A stretch of 64,000 nt of DNA from Nocardioides sp. Root1257 (GTDB lineage Bacteria; Actinomycetota; Actinomycetes; Propionibacteriales; Nocardioidaceae), in assembly GCF_001425175.1 (NCBI RefSeq), contig NZ_LMDV01000010.1:186001-250000 (forward strand), read 5' to 3'. Within the stretch, counting starts at the first letter, position 1. Each line of letters begins with the position of its first letter. A model generated the notes under the pieces. The model was not told the origin of the DNA and ran no database searches. It was given only the letters and a program-made list of their open reading frames with translations. Position numbers and translations under genes: made by a program. Of this stretch, positions 36,711 through 43,722 are shown piece by piece.

Positions 36711-37792
36711 TTCGTGCTCACCAGGCCTCGGCCGGTGACCAGCGGGAGGTCGAGCGCGGTGACGAGCCCGCCCTTCGCCTCGACGACGGCCGGGAGTGCG
36801 TTGACCAGCCGCTGCGCGGTCGTGATCATCCCGGAGACGTTGTGGTCGCCGTGCTCGCCGTGGTGGGTGAGGTCGAGCTGCATCATCGGCTCGCCGGTGA
36901 CGATCACCCGGTAGCCACCGCCGCCCTCGGCCGGCTGCGGCCACTCGGGCACCTGGTCCTCGGCGGTCCGGGTGACGTGCTCGAGCACGACCCGCGGGAT
37001 GCCGTCCACGTTGCCGATCAGCTCGAAGCGGACGGCGCCCATCGTCCCGGCCTGCACGTCCCCCGAGACGCTCGGAGTGTCGACCTCGGCCGCGCGGCGC
37101 TCGACCTTCTCGACCAGGGGCTCGTCGAGCACGATGTCGAGGCCGGCGGCGATCTGGCGCACCACGCTCCCCCACGCCATCGTCAGGATGCCCGGCTCCC
37201 AGAGCAGCGGCCGGAAGTCCATCGGCCGGCCGAAGCCGAACATGTCGCCCATCACGACGGGCTGGTAGTACGTCGAGTAGTCGGCGATCTCCATCACCCG
37301 CACCTCGTCGATGCGCTGGCTGAGGCTGGTGAGGGCCAGCGGCAGGAGGTCGTTGGCGTAGCCCGGGTCGATGCCGTTGACGTGCAGGCTCGCCCCCGTC
37401 GTACGCCCCGCCTCGGCGAGGCGCTCGAGCATCTCGTCGGGCAGGATCTTCTCGGGCCACTGCAGGAGCACGGGGCCGCTGGACACGACGTTGATGCCGG
37501 CCTCCACGAAGCCGAACAGGTCGTGGATGCACTCGAAGACGCGGTCGTCGGCCATCGCGGTGTGCACGATCGCGTCCGGCTGCAACGCGATCAGCGCGTC
37601 GCGGTCGGTCGTCGCGAGGACGCCGAGCTCGCGGCCCAGGTCGGCGAGGACGCCGGCGTCCTTGCCGTCCTTCTCCGGGTTCGACACCCACACGCCGACC
37701 AGCTCCATGCGCGGGTGCGCGTCGATGCCCGCGATCGCGTGGCGTCCGATGGTCCCGGTCGACCAGACGACGACCCTCAGCTTGTCTTCCAT
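36707..37792 (-). CDS. DapB-like NAD(P)-dependent dehydrogenase (amine dehydrogenase family)
   Basis: 361 residues. N-terminal Rossmann fold VVVWSTGTIGRHAIAGI (GxxGxxxx) as in dihydrodipicolinate reductase, then a long family-specific C-terminal domain. This family (often called NAD(P)H-dependent amine dehydrogenase or dihydrodipicolinate reductase N-domain protein) is frequent in actinobacterial sterol and lipid catabolic clusters. A paralogue is at 46798-47874. The ATG at 37792 is 12 bp from the palindromic operator 37804-37817, which should control the unit continuing into the SDR, MBL and DUF885 genes. Confidence 0.85.
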   Translation of the reverse strand: MEDKLRVVVWSTGTIGRHAIAGIDAHPRMELVGVWVSNPEKDGKDAGVLADLGRELGVLATTDRDALIALQPDAIVHTAMADDRVFECIHDLFGFVEAGINVVSSGPVLLQWPEKILPDEMLERLAEAGRTTGASLHVNGIDPGYANDLLPLALTSLSQRIDEVRVMEIADYSTYYQPVVMGDMFGFGRPMDFRPLLWEPGILTMAWGSVVRQIAAGLDIVLDEPLVEKVERRAAEVDTPSVSGDVQAGTMGAVRFELIGNVDGIPRVVLEHVTRTAEDQVPEWPQPAEGGGGYRVIVTGEPMMQLDLTHHGEHGDHNVSGMITTAQRLVNALPAVVEAKGGLVTALDLPLVTGRGLVSTK

Positions 37793-37803
37793 GCGCGCCA
37801 ACC

Positions 37804-37817
37804 TAGAACACGTTCTA
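37804..37817. promoter_or_regulatory. KstR-type operator TAGAACACGTTCTA
   Basis: Exact fit to TNNAACNNGTTNNA, the reported consensus for KstR, a TetR-family repressor of cholesterol catabolism. It extends outward as CTAGAACACGTTCTAG. It lies 12 bp before the start of the DapB-like gene, where a repressor would block initiation. The KstR gene itself is not in the window. Confidence 0.75.
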
Positions 37818-37844
37818 GTTGGTTGGGAAGGGCTGCCCGCCAGC

Positions 37845-37916
37845 TGTAACGCCGGGTTACCGACTGTTCCCACGGTGTTGCAACACGGTGGGAACAGCTC
37901 CTAACCCGGCGTTACA
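37845..37916. repeat. 72-bp near-perfect palindrome
   Basis: Centre at 37880/37881. Outer arms TGTAACGCCGGGTTA (37845-37859) and 37902-37916 are exact; a 4-nt internal bubble follows, then CTGTTCCCAC (37864-37873) with its complement (37888-37897), one G-G mismatch, and GTGTTG/CAACAC. In total 31 of 36 pairs match. The TAG stop (and last four codons) of the flavin oxidoreductase gene lie in the right arm. Possible cruciform, strong terminator or mobile palindrome. Confidence 0.85.
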
Positions 37917-39109
37917 AGCGACGGCGGCTCGGGCGTGATGACCGGGCAGCGGGTGCCGGAGTAGATGGTGGGCATGCACCGGTTGCAGTGGATGCAGACG
38001 CCCTCGGTGGCGCGGCCGGCGGCGAGGTCGTTGACCAGGTTCGGCTCGCGGAGCAGCGCCCGGCCCATGGCGACGAAGTCGAAGCCGTCGGCCATCGCCC
38101 GCTCCATCGTCTCGACGCGGTTGATGCCACCGAGCTGCATGAGCGGCATCGTCAGCGCCTCGCGGAAGCGCAGCTGCTTCTCGCGGAAGTACGCCTCCTC
38201 GAACGGGTAGACCTTGAGGAAGCCCTTGCCCACGGGCGTCTTCATGCCGAGGCGTACGACGAGCGGCATCGTCGCGGCGAACTCCGAGAGGGGCGCCTCG
38301 CCGCGGAAGAGGTACATCGGGTTCATCAGCGACGAGCCGCCGCTGAGCTGCAGGGCGTCGAGGTGCCCGTCCGCCTCCAGCAGCTGGGCGTACTCGATCC
38401 CGGCGTCGGTCGTGACGCCGCCCTTGAACCCGTCGGCGACCGAGATCTTGGCGGTCAGGGCGACCCGGTCGCCGACCTCCTCGCGGACGGCCTTCGCGAC
38501 CTGGCGTCCGAGCCGCGCCCGGCGCTCCAGCGACCCGCCGTACCCGTCCTTGCGGCGGTTGAGGCCGGGCGCCAGGAACGACGAGATCAGGTAGCTGTGC
38601 GCCATGTGCAGCTCGAGGACGTCGAAGCCGGCGTCGACGAGGGTGCGCGCGGTGGCGACGTACGCCCGCGTCACGCGGGTCAGGTCGGCCTCGGTGGCGG
38701 ACCGGATCATCTGCATCGAGAGCGGGCTGGGCATCCGCGAGGCACTGATCGCCTTGACGCCGTTGGAACGGCCGTTGGCGACCGGACCGGCGTGACCGAC
38801 CTGGCCGGCGATGGCCGCCCCGGTCTCGTGGATGGCGGCGGCCATCCGGGCCAGTCCGTCACGGGTGTCGGGACCGACGACGATCTGCTCGCGGTGGGTG
38901 CGGCCCTCGGGCGCGACGGCCAGGTAGGCGACCGTCGTCAGCCCGACTCCGCCGCGCGCCGGCGCCAGGTGGTAGTCGATCAGGGCGTCCGTGACCTGGC
39001 CGTGCGGCGCCCGGCCCTCGAACGTCGCAGCCTTCACCGTGCGGTTGCGCAGGCGGACCGGGCCGAGCCGGGTGGGTGCGAAGACGTCAGGCGGGGAGTC
39101 GAGGGCCAC
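37901..39109 (-). CDS. NADH:flavin oxidoreductase, Old Yellow Enzyme family with Fe-S ligands
   Basis: 402 residues. The FMN-binding TIM barrel starts DVFAPTRLGPVRLRNRTVKAA; LELHMAHSYLISSFLAPGLNRRKDGYGG is the conserved active-site block, and VCIHCNRCMP with a later RCPVI supplies cysteines for a [4Fe-4S] cluster as in 2,4-dienoyl-CoA reductase and related enzymes, but the flavin/NAD domain of FadH is absent. It should reduce an enoate or enone. Start GTG at 39109, with a KstR-type operator 11 bp upstream. Confidence 0.88.
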   Translation of the reverse strand: MALDSPPDVFAPTRLGPVRLRNRTVKAATFEGRAPHGQVTDALIDYHLAPARGGVGLTTVAYLAVAPEGRTHREQIVVGPDTRDGLARMAAAIHETGAAIAGQVGHAGPVANGRSNGVKAISASRMPSPLSMQMIRSATEADLTRVTRAYVATARTLVDAGFDVLELHMAHSYLISSFLAPGLNRRKDGYGGSLERRARLGRQVAKAVREEVGDRVALTAKISVADGFKGGVTTDAGIEYAQLLEADGHLDALQLSGGSSLMNPMYLFRGEAPLSEFAATMPLVVRLGMKTPVGKGFLKVYPFEEAYFREKQLRFREALTMPLMQLGGINRVETMERAMADGFDFVAMGRALLREPNLVNDLAAGRATEGVCIHCNRCMPTIYSGTRCPVITPEPPSLVTPG

Positions 39110-39119
39110 CCCGGCAATC

Positions 39120-39133
39120 TAGAACACGTTTCA
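39120..39133. promoter_or_regulatory. KstR-type operator TAGAACACGTTTCA
   Basis: Second fit to TNNAACNNGTTNNA, sharing TAGAACACGTT with the site at 37804. It sits 11 bp before the start of the flavin oxidoreductase gene, the same spacing as the other sites from their genes. Confidence 0.7.
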
Positions 39134-39147
39134 ATTCGTCGCCATGG

Positions 39148-39552
39148 TCAGGCGGCGAGCTGGAAGAGCTCGGGCTCGCTCAGACCGGCCAGCAGGCGCG
39201 CCTCGTCCAGGTCGTACGTCGTCTCGTCGCGCAGCGCCCGCAGCAGGCCGGCGTACCCGTGGCCGGCGGCCAGGACGACCACGAGCGACTCGGCACCGAA
39301 GCGGTCCAGCCACGTCCAGAGGGTGCGGGCGTCGACGCCGTGCCGCGCGGTCCTGGCCAGGACGAAGTCGACCTGGTGGCCGGGCAGCTCGGCGTCGAGG
39401 CGGGCGCGGACGTCGCCGAGGTTGGCGAGCGCCGGGTGGCGCGTCACGCGGTGCGCGCGGCGGGCCACCTCGCGGGCGGGGGACATCGGGCGCGTCGCCA
39501 GGTAGGCGAGCAGGACGGCGATCGGGGCTCCGAGTGCGATCAGGGTGTTCAC
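39148..39552 (-). CDS. 134-residue membrane-anchored protein of unknown family, paralogue A
   Basis: One N-terminal hydrophobic segment (TLIALGAPIAVLLAYLATRP) followed by a soluble domain with ARRAHRVTRHPALANLGDVRARL, WTWLDRFGAESLVVVLAAGHGYAGLL and the end LFQLAA. The next gene upstream (39647-40051) is a clear tandem duplicate of the same length. The GTG at 39552 is used, with GAGGA 8 nt upstream. A 45-bp promoter-like motif at 39601 is shared with the small gene at 46500. No catalytic residues are recognisable. Confidence 0.75.
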   Translation of the reverse strand: MNTLIALGAPIAVLLAYLATRPMSPAREVARRAHRVTRHPALANLGDVRARLDAELPGHQVDFVLARTARHGVDARTLWTWLDRFGAESLVVVLAAGHGYAGLLRALRDETTYDLDEARLLAGLSEPELFQLAA

Positions 39553-39600
39553 GAACGGGTTCCTCAGGTGGGGTGCGGGACGTCGTTGTCCCGGTGTCCC

Positions 39601-39645
39601 CACGGTCCCGCGAGCCTCTTGGCGCCGGCTGGGAGCGCGCTTGGA
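39601..39645 (-). promoter_or_regulatory. 45-bp promoter motif, copy A
   Basis: On the minus strand it reads TCCAAGCGCGCTCCCAGCC then GGCGCCAAGAGG; two TCCMAG-type half-sites are spaced 11 bp. It aligns without gaps to 46748-46792 (33 of 45 identical). Direct repeats at 11-bp spacing are typical of OmpR-family response regulator sites. It is ~50-95 bp upstream of the paralogue A start. Confidence 0.5.
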
Positions 39646-39646
39646 G

Positions 39647-40051
39647 TCAGGCGGCGAGCTCGAACAGGGCGGGCTCCTTGCGCCCGGCCACCACACGGAG
39701 CGCGGCGTCGTCGTACCCCTTCGCACCGCCCAGGACCTCGAGCATCGCGGAGTGACCGTGGCCGGCGGCGAGGAAGACCACCAGCGACTGCGCGTCGTAC
39801 CGCTCGAGCCAGGCCCAGGCGGTCTGCGCGCCGATCCGGTGGAAGGAGATCCGCTCCCGCGCGAACGCGGCGTACGGCGCCGGCAGGTCGGCCACGAGGC
39901 GCGCCTGGACGTCACCGAGGTTGACGAGGGCGGGGTGGCGGGACACCCGGCGGGCCCGGCGCGCGAACTCACGCGACTGGGGCGCGGGCCGGGTGGTCAG
40001 GTAGGCGACCAGCAGGGCGGCGGGGAAGGCGATCGCGAACACCGTGTCCAT
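39647..40051 (-). CDS. 134-residue membrane-anchored protein of unknown family, paralogue B
   Basis: Hydrophobic N-terminus (TVFAIAFPAALLVAYLTTRP) and a soluble domain aligned along its length with paralogue A: ARRARRVSRHPALVNLGDVQARL, WAWLERYDAQSLVVFLAAGHGHSAML and the end LFELAA. Both are 134 residues, indicating a tandem duplication with substantial divergence. Start ATG at 40051, with AGGAG upstream. Its upstream region (40052-40120) lacks the motif found before paralogue A, so the copies may be regulated differently. Confidence 0.75.
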   Translation of the reverse strand: MDTVFAIAFPAALLVAYLTTRPAPQSREFARRARRVSRHPALVNLGDVQARLVADLPAPYAAFARERISFHRIGAQTAWAWLERYDAQSLVVFLAAGHGHSAMLEVLGGAKGYDDAALRVVAGRKEPALFELAA

Positions 40052-40120
40052 GGGAGCTCCTGTCGGCGAAGGGTCCTGTCGCCCTTTCTTCGGAGCCCGG
40101 GACGGGCCGGGTGAGCCCGT

Positions 40121-40540
40121 CTAGACGTCAGCGGGCGACGGCGCCCGCTTCTGGTGCCGGAGCCAGAGCAGGCCGGCGACCGGCAGCACCGCCGGCACGA
40201 AGCCGTAGCCGATGCCGTAGTCGGACCACACCGACGCGTCCGGGAACCAGTCCGGCTCGACCAGGCTGAGGGTGCCCACCGTGAGCACCCCGGCCAGCTC
40301 AATCCAGAGCATCACGCTGGCGAAGCCGGTGCGGCCGACCGAGGCCTCGCGGATGGCGTACCAGCCGAGGGCGTAGGTGACGGCCGCAGCCAGCGACAGC
40401 CAGTAGGCGACCGGCGCCTCGTCGTACTGCGTCGTCAGCTGCACCAGCGCGCGGGCGCCGGCGGCGACGGTGAAGAGCGCGTAGAAGGCCAGCAGCACCT
40501 TGTGCGGCCCGGTGCGCGGGGCGGTGATCGACTCGCTCAT
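40121..40540 (-). CDS. Four-helix integral membrane protein of unknown function
   Basis: 139 residues with four membrane segments (~14-35, ~45-63, ~72-92, ~108-126) and short termini. The first helix FYALFTVAAGARALVQLTTQ resembles small actinobacterial membrane proteins of unknown role. The start overlaps the stop of the membrane protein gene at 40537 (ATGA), so the two are coupled and perhaps form a complex. Confidence 0.72.
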   Translation of the reverse strand: MSESITAPRTGPHKVLLAFYALFTVAAGARALVQLTTQYDEAPVAYWLSLAAAVTYALGWYAIREASVGRTGFASVMLWIELAGVLTVGTLSLVEPDWFPDASVWSDYGIGYGFVPAVLPVAGLLWLRHQKRAPSPADV

Positions 40541-40896
40541 GCCGCGGTCATCTCCAGTCGTACGGCGACGACGCCGACCGCGACGGCGGCGACGGTGATC
40601 ACGACGGAGGACCACGAGGCGCGGTCGCCCTCGATCGACTTCATCGCGATGGGCAGCACACACACCGAGGCGATGAGGTAGCCGACGTACGTCGACGTCG
40701 ACGGCGGCCCGTCGCCGCTGAAGGCGCCGAGCCCGGCCAGCGCGCGTACGACCAGCAGCGCCTCGAGCATCCAGGCGAGCTGGTCGAGCCACCCCGGACG
40801 CTCCTGCTTGCGCAGCGCGACGACCAGCGCGAGGACGGCGACCAGCACGGCGTACCCGACCACGATGAAGGTGATCTGGGTGGACACGCTCGGCAT
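40537..40896 (-). CDS. Four-helix integral membrane protein of unknown function, partner gene
   Basis: 119 residues, about four membrane segments (ITFIVVGYAVLVAVLALVVAL; WMLEALLVVRALAGLG; YVGYLIASVCVLPIAM; VVITVAAVAVGVVAV). A Met at 40914 would overlap the start of the divergent methyltransferase; the ATG at 40896 is preferred. It is coupled to the following gene (40121-40540) by ATGA. No functional motif is seen. Confidence 0.72.
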   Translation of the reverse strand: MPSVSTQITFIVVGYAVLVAVLALVVALRKQERPGWLDQLAWMLEALLVVRALAGLGAFSGDGPPSTSTYVGYLIASVCVLPIAMKSIEGDRASWSSVVITVAAVAVGVVAVRLEMTAA

Positions 40897-40912
40897 GGGA
40901 GCATCATCGACC

Positions 40913-41662
40913 ATGCCCCTCGACGACCTCGTCACCACCCTCAGGGCGGCGGGGTGCGTCTTCGCCGAGGACGAGGCACGGCTGCTGCTCGACGCCGCCG
41001 GCGACGAGGACGAGCTGGCGCGGATGCTGGCGGAGCGGGTCTCGGGCACGCCGCTCGAGCTCGTCGTCGGGTACGCCGAGTTCTGCGGCCTGCGGATCCT
41101 CGTCGCACCGGGCGTGTTCGTGCCGCGCCAGCGCTCCGCCGCCCTGGTCCGCGTCGCCGCTGCCGGCCTCGGCGCCGGTGACGTCGTGGTGGACCTGGGC
41201 TGCGGCACCGGAGCCCTCGGCGCCGCGGTGCTCGCGGCCGTGCCGGGCGTCGAGGTGTACGCCGCGGACGTCGACCCCGACGCGGTGGCCTGCGCCCGCC
41301 GCAACCTCCCGGAGGACCGGGTGTACCTCGGCGACCTCTACGCGGCGCTGCCCGGCGAGCTGCGCGGTCGGGTCGCGGCCCTGGTCGTCAACGCGCCGTA
41401 CGTGCCGACCGACGAGATCGCGCTGATGCCGCCCGAGGCGCGCGACCACGAGCACCACGTCGCCCTCGACGGCGGCCCGGACGGGCTCGACGTGCAGCGC
41501 CGGGTGATCGCGGGCGCGCCCGCCTGGCTGAGGCCGGGCGGGCGCGTCGTCGTCGAGTCGAGCGAGCGGCAGGCGCCGGTGAGCGCCGCGCTGATGACCA
41601 CCGCGGGGCTCGAACCCGCCATCGACGGTCAGGCCGTCAGCGGGATCAGACCCAGGACCTGA
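40913..41662 (+). CDS. PrmC/HemK-like protein N5-glutamine methyltransferase
   Basis: 249 residues. A short helical N-domain precedes a SAM fold with VVVDLGCGTGALGAAV (~84-99), ADVDPDAVACARRN and GDLYAAL. At the catalytic NPPY position it reads NAPYVPTDEI, a variant seen in the putative N5-glutamine methyltransferase group of actinobacteria rather than in true release-factor PrmC. Substrate uncertain. Convergent with the NmrA-type gene, their ends overlapping by 17 bp. Confidence 0.78.
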   Translation: MPLDDLVTTLRAAGCVFAEDEARLLLDAAGDEDELARMLAERVSGTPLELVVGYAEFCGLRILVAPGVFVPRQRSAALVRVAAAGLGAGDVVVDLGCGTGALGAAVLAAVPGVEVYAADVDPDAVACARRNLPEDRVYLGDLYAALPGELRGRVAALVVNAPYVPTDEIALMPPEARDHEHHVALDGGPDGLDVQRRVIAGAPAWLRPGGRVVVESSERQAPVSAALMTTAGLEPAIDGQAVSGIRPRT

Positions 41663-42500
41663 CGGTCTCCGCGAGCGGCACGGTCGGGCGGCCGAGCAGC
41701 CGCGACAGGTCCCCGGTCGTGAGGCCGAGCAGACCCTCCGCGATGTTCTGGTCGAGGGCGACCAGGAAGCCGGCCGTGCCCTCGTCGAGGCCCGCGCCGA
41801 GCAGCGCGGCACGGTGGTCCTCGGCGCTCAGCGGCTGGTAGACGACCTCGCTGCCGAGCACCTCGGCGAAGACGGCGGCGAGCTCGGCGAAGCTCCACGC
41901 GACGTCGCCGAAGAGCTCGTAGACCGCGCCGTCGTGGCCGTCGGACGCCAGCGCCACGGCGGCCGCCTCGGCGAAGTCGGCGCGCGGCGCACTCGCCACG
42001 CGACCGTCCCCGGCGCTGCCCAGCACCTGGCCGGTCGCGCGGGCCTGCTCGAAGGCGGGCCGGTAGTTCTCGGTGTACCAGCCGTTGCGCAGGAACGTGA
42101 AGGGCAGCCCGCTCGCGCGGATCAGCGCCTCGGTCGCCGCGTGCTCGGGCGCGACGGCCAGCGTCGTGTTGTCGGCCTTCGGCGCGCTCGTGTAGACGAC
42201 CCGACGTACGCCGGAGCGCACGGCGAGGTCGACGACCGCCTGGTGCTGCGGCACGCGCCTGCCGACCTCGCTGCCGGAGACGAGGAGCAGCTCGTCGCCT
42301 GCCGACAGCCACGGCACGGAGTCGGGGACGGCATCGAAGTCGAGGACCTCGACGCGGACCCCGCGCTCGGCGAGGTCGGCGATCTTCTCGACCGAGCGGC
42401 CCGTCGCGACGATCTCGGCGGGGTCGGTGCCGCGCTCCAGCAGGGACTCCACCACCCCACGGCCGAAGGGTCCGGTGGCTCCGGTGACGACGTACGACAT
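41646..42500 (-). CDS. NmrA/QorB-like NAD(P)-binding oxidoreductase
   Basis: 284 residues. Atypical SDR with the cofactor loop VVTGATGPFGRGVVESL, ATGRSVEKI, VYTSAPKADNT and LRNGWYTENY, the layout of NAD(P)H:quinone oxidoreductase 2 and NmrA-like proteins. Divergent from the HxlR regulator with three overlapping operators between them, a pairing common for redox/quinone-responsive enzymes. Start ATG at 42500 with GGAGGA 5-8 nt upstream. Confidence 0.87.
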   Translation of the reverse strand: MSYVVTGATGPFGRGVVESLLERGTDPAEIVATGRSVEKIADLAERGVRVEVLDFDAVPDSVPWLSAGDELLLVSGSEVGRRVPQHQAVVDLAVRSGVRRVVYTSAPKADNTTLAVAPEHAATEALIRASGLPFTFLRNGWYTENYRPAFEQARATGQVLGSAGDGRVASAPRADFAEAAAVALASDGHDGAVYELFGDVAWSFAELAAVFAEVLGSEVVYQPLSAEDHRAALLGAGLDEGTAGFLVALDQNIAEGLLGLTTGDLSRLLGRPTVPLAETVRSWV

Positions 42501-42565
42501 GACATTCCTCCAGGGATCGGGTGTTCTCACCCGACCGAACGACCACTCGTCGCCGTACCTTCCCG

Positions 42566-42600
42566 GTGGGCAGTACCCACTTCAAAGTGGGGTACCCACC
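42566..42600. promoter_or_regulatory. Cluster of three overlapping GTGGG/CCCAC palindromes (HxlR operator)
   Basis: Three inverted repeats share half-sites: GTGGGCAGTACCCAC (42566-42580), CCCACTTCAAAGTGGG (42576-42591, 7-bp perfect arms) and GTGGGGTACCCAC (42588-42600). They lie between the divergent qorB-like and HxlR genes, 23 bp before the regulator start, and are the obvious binding site for that regulator; binding itself is inferred. Confidence 0.7.
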
Positions 42601-42622
42601 TCGGGGTGAGTAGCATCGACGC

Positions 42623-42955
42623 ATGACCGCCGCCCGCGACCTCCAGCTCGACACCGCCTGCCCCGACACCCGCGCCCTGGTCGAGCACGTGACCAGCAAG
42701 TGGGGCGTGCTCGTCCTGCTCGCGCTGCGCGACCGCACGATGCGCTGGAGCGAGCTGAAGCGCGAGATCGCGGGCGTCAGCGAGAAGATGCTGATCCAGT
42801 CGCTGCAGACGCTCGAGGCCGACGGGCTGGTCCTGCGGACCGCGCGGCCCGTCGTCCCGCCGCACGTCGACTACTCCCTCACCGACGCGGGCCACGAGGC
42901 CGTCGACCTCCTCGCACCGCTGGTCTTCTGGGCCCAGCAGCAGGTCCAGGGGTGA
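42623..42955 (+). CDS. HxlR-family transcriptional regulator
   Basis: 110 residues, normal length. Winged helix with CPDTRALVEHVTSKWGVLVLLAL (Cys13 near the N-terminus, the position that senses electrophiles in several HxlR proteins), RWSELKREIAGVSEKMLIQSLQTLEADGLV and YSLTDAGHEA. Likely represses the divergent oxidoreductase and itself, with release by quinones or aldehydes. The stop overlaps the next gene's GTG start. Confidence 0.9.
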   Translation: MTAARDLQLDTACPDTRALVEHVTSKWGVLVLLALRDRTMRWSELKREIAGVSEKMLIQSLQTLEADGLVLRTARPVVPPHVDYSLTDAGHEAVDLLAPLVFWAQQQVQG

Positions 42956-43722
42956 GCCAGCTCGCTCTCACCTGGTGGGGGCACGCGTCCGCGACCGTCG
43001 AGATCGACGACGCCCGGATCGCCCTCGACCCGCTGCTGAGCGACCAGCTCTTCCACCTGCGCCGCTACACGGTGCACCCGAGGGACGAGGCCACCGACGC
43101 CGACGTCGTGGTGGTCTCGCACCTCCACCACGACCACCTGCACCTGCCGTCGCTCCGCCGGTTCGCCCGCGACGTGCCGATCCTGGTGCCGCGCGGCGGG
43201 GAGTCGCTGCTCCGCGACCTGGGCACCGACCGGGTCGTGCCCGTCGAGCCCGGCGACGTGCACGAGGTCGGGGGCACGACGATCCGGGTGCTGGCCGCGA
43301 CCCACGACGGCGGCCGCGGCCCGCACACCAGGATCACCGGCCCTCCGTTGGGATTCCGGATCGACCGCGCGGCCCGGTCCTGCTGGTTCCCGGGAGACAC
43401 CGAGGTGCGCGAGGACATGTACGACGTCGGCCGGGTCGACCTCGCCCTGGTCCCGGTCGGCGGCTGGGGCCCGACGCTCGAGGACGGCCACATGGACCCG
43501 GTCGCCGGCGCGGAGGCGGTGCGCCGGGTCGGCGCCGACGTCGCGGTGCCGGTGCACTGGGGCACGTTCTGGCCGCTCGGCCTGCGGCGCCTGGCCCGGG
43601 CCAACCACGACCGGCTCTTCGTGACGCCGGGCGACCGCTTCATCGAGGCGCTCGGCACCGCTGCACCCGACGTACGCCCGGTCCTGGCGACGCCCGGCGA
43701 GCGGGTGGTCGTCGAGGCCTAG
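42952..43722 (+). CDS. MBL-fold hydrolase (UlaG/L-ascorbate-6-phosphate-lactonase-like)
   Basis: 256 residues. LTWWGHASATVEIDDARIALDPLL is the diagnostic UlaG-like start, then VVVSHLHHDHLHLPSL (HxHxDH), ATHDGGR, WFPGDTEV and VPVHWGTFWPLG. The GTG start at 42952 overlaps the HxlR stop (GTGA), so the two are co-expressed. Substrate unknown; its link to a redox-type regulator suggests detoxification of a lactone or similar compound. Confidence 0.84.
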   Translation: MSQLALTWWGHASATVEIDDARIALDPLLSDQLFHLRRYTVHPRDEATDADVVVVSHLHHDHLHLPSLRRFARDVPILVPRGGESLLRDLGTDRVVPVEPGDVHEVGGTTIRVLAATHDGGRGPHTRITGPPLGFRIDRAARSCWFPGDTEVREDMYDVGRVDLALVPVGGWGPTLEDGHMDPVAGAEAVRRVGADVAVPVHWGTFWPLGLRRLARANHDRLFVTPGDRFIEALGTAAPDVRPVLATPGERVVVEA

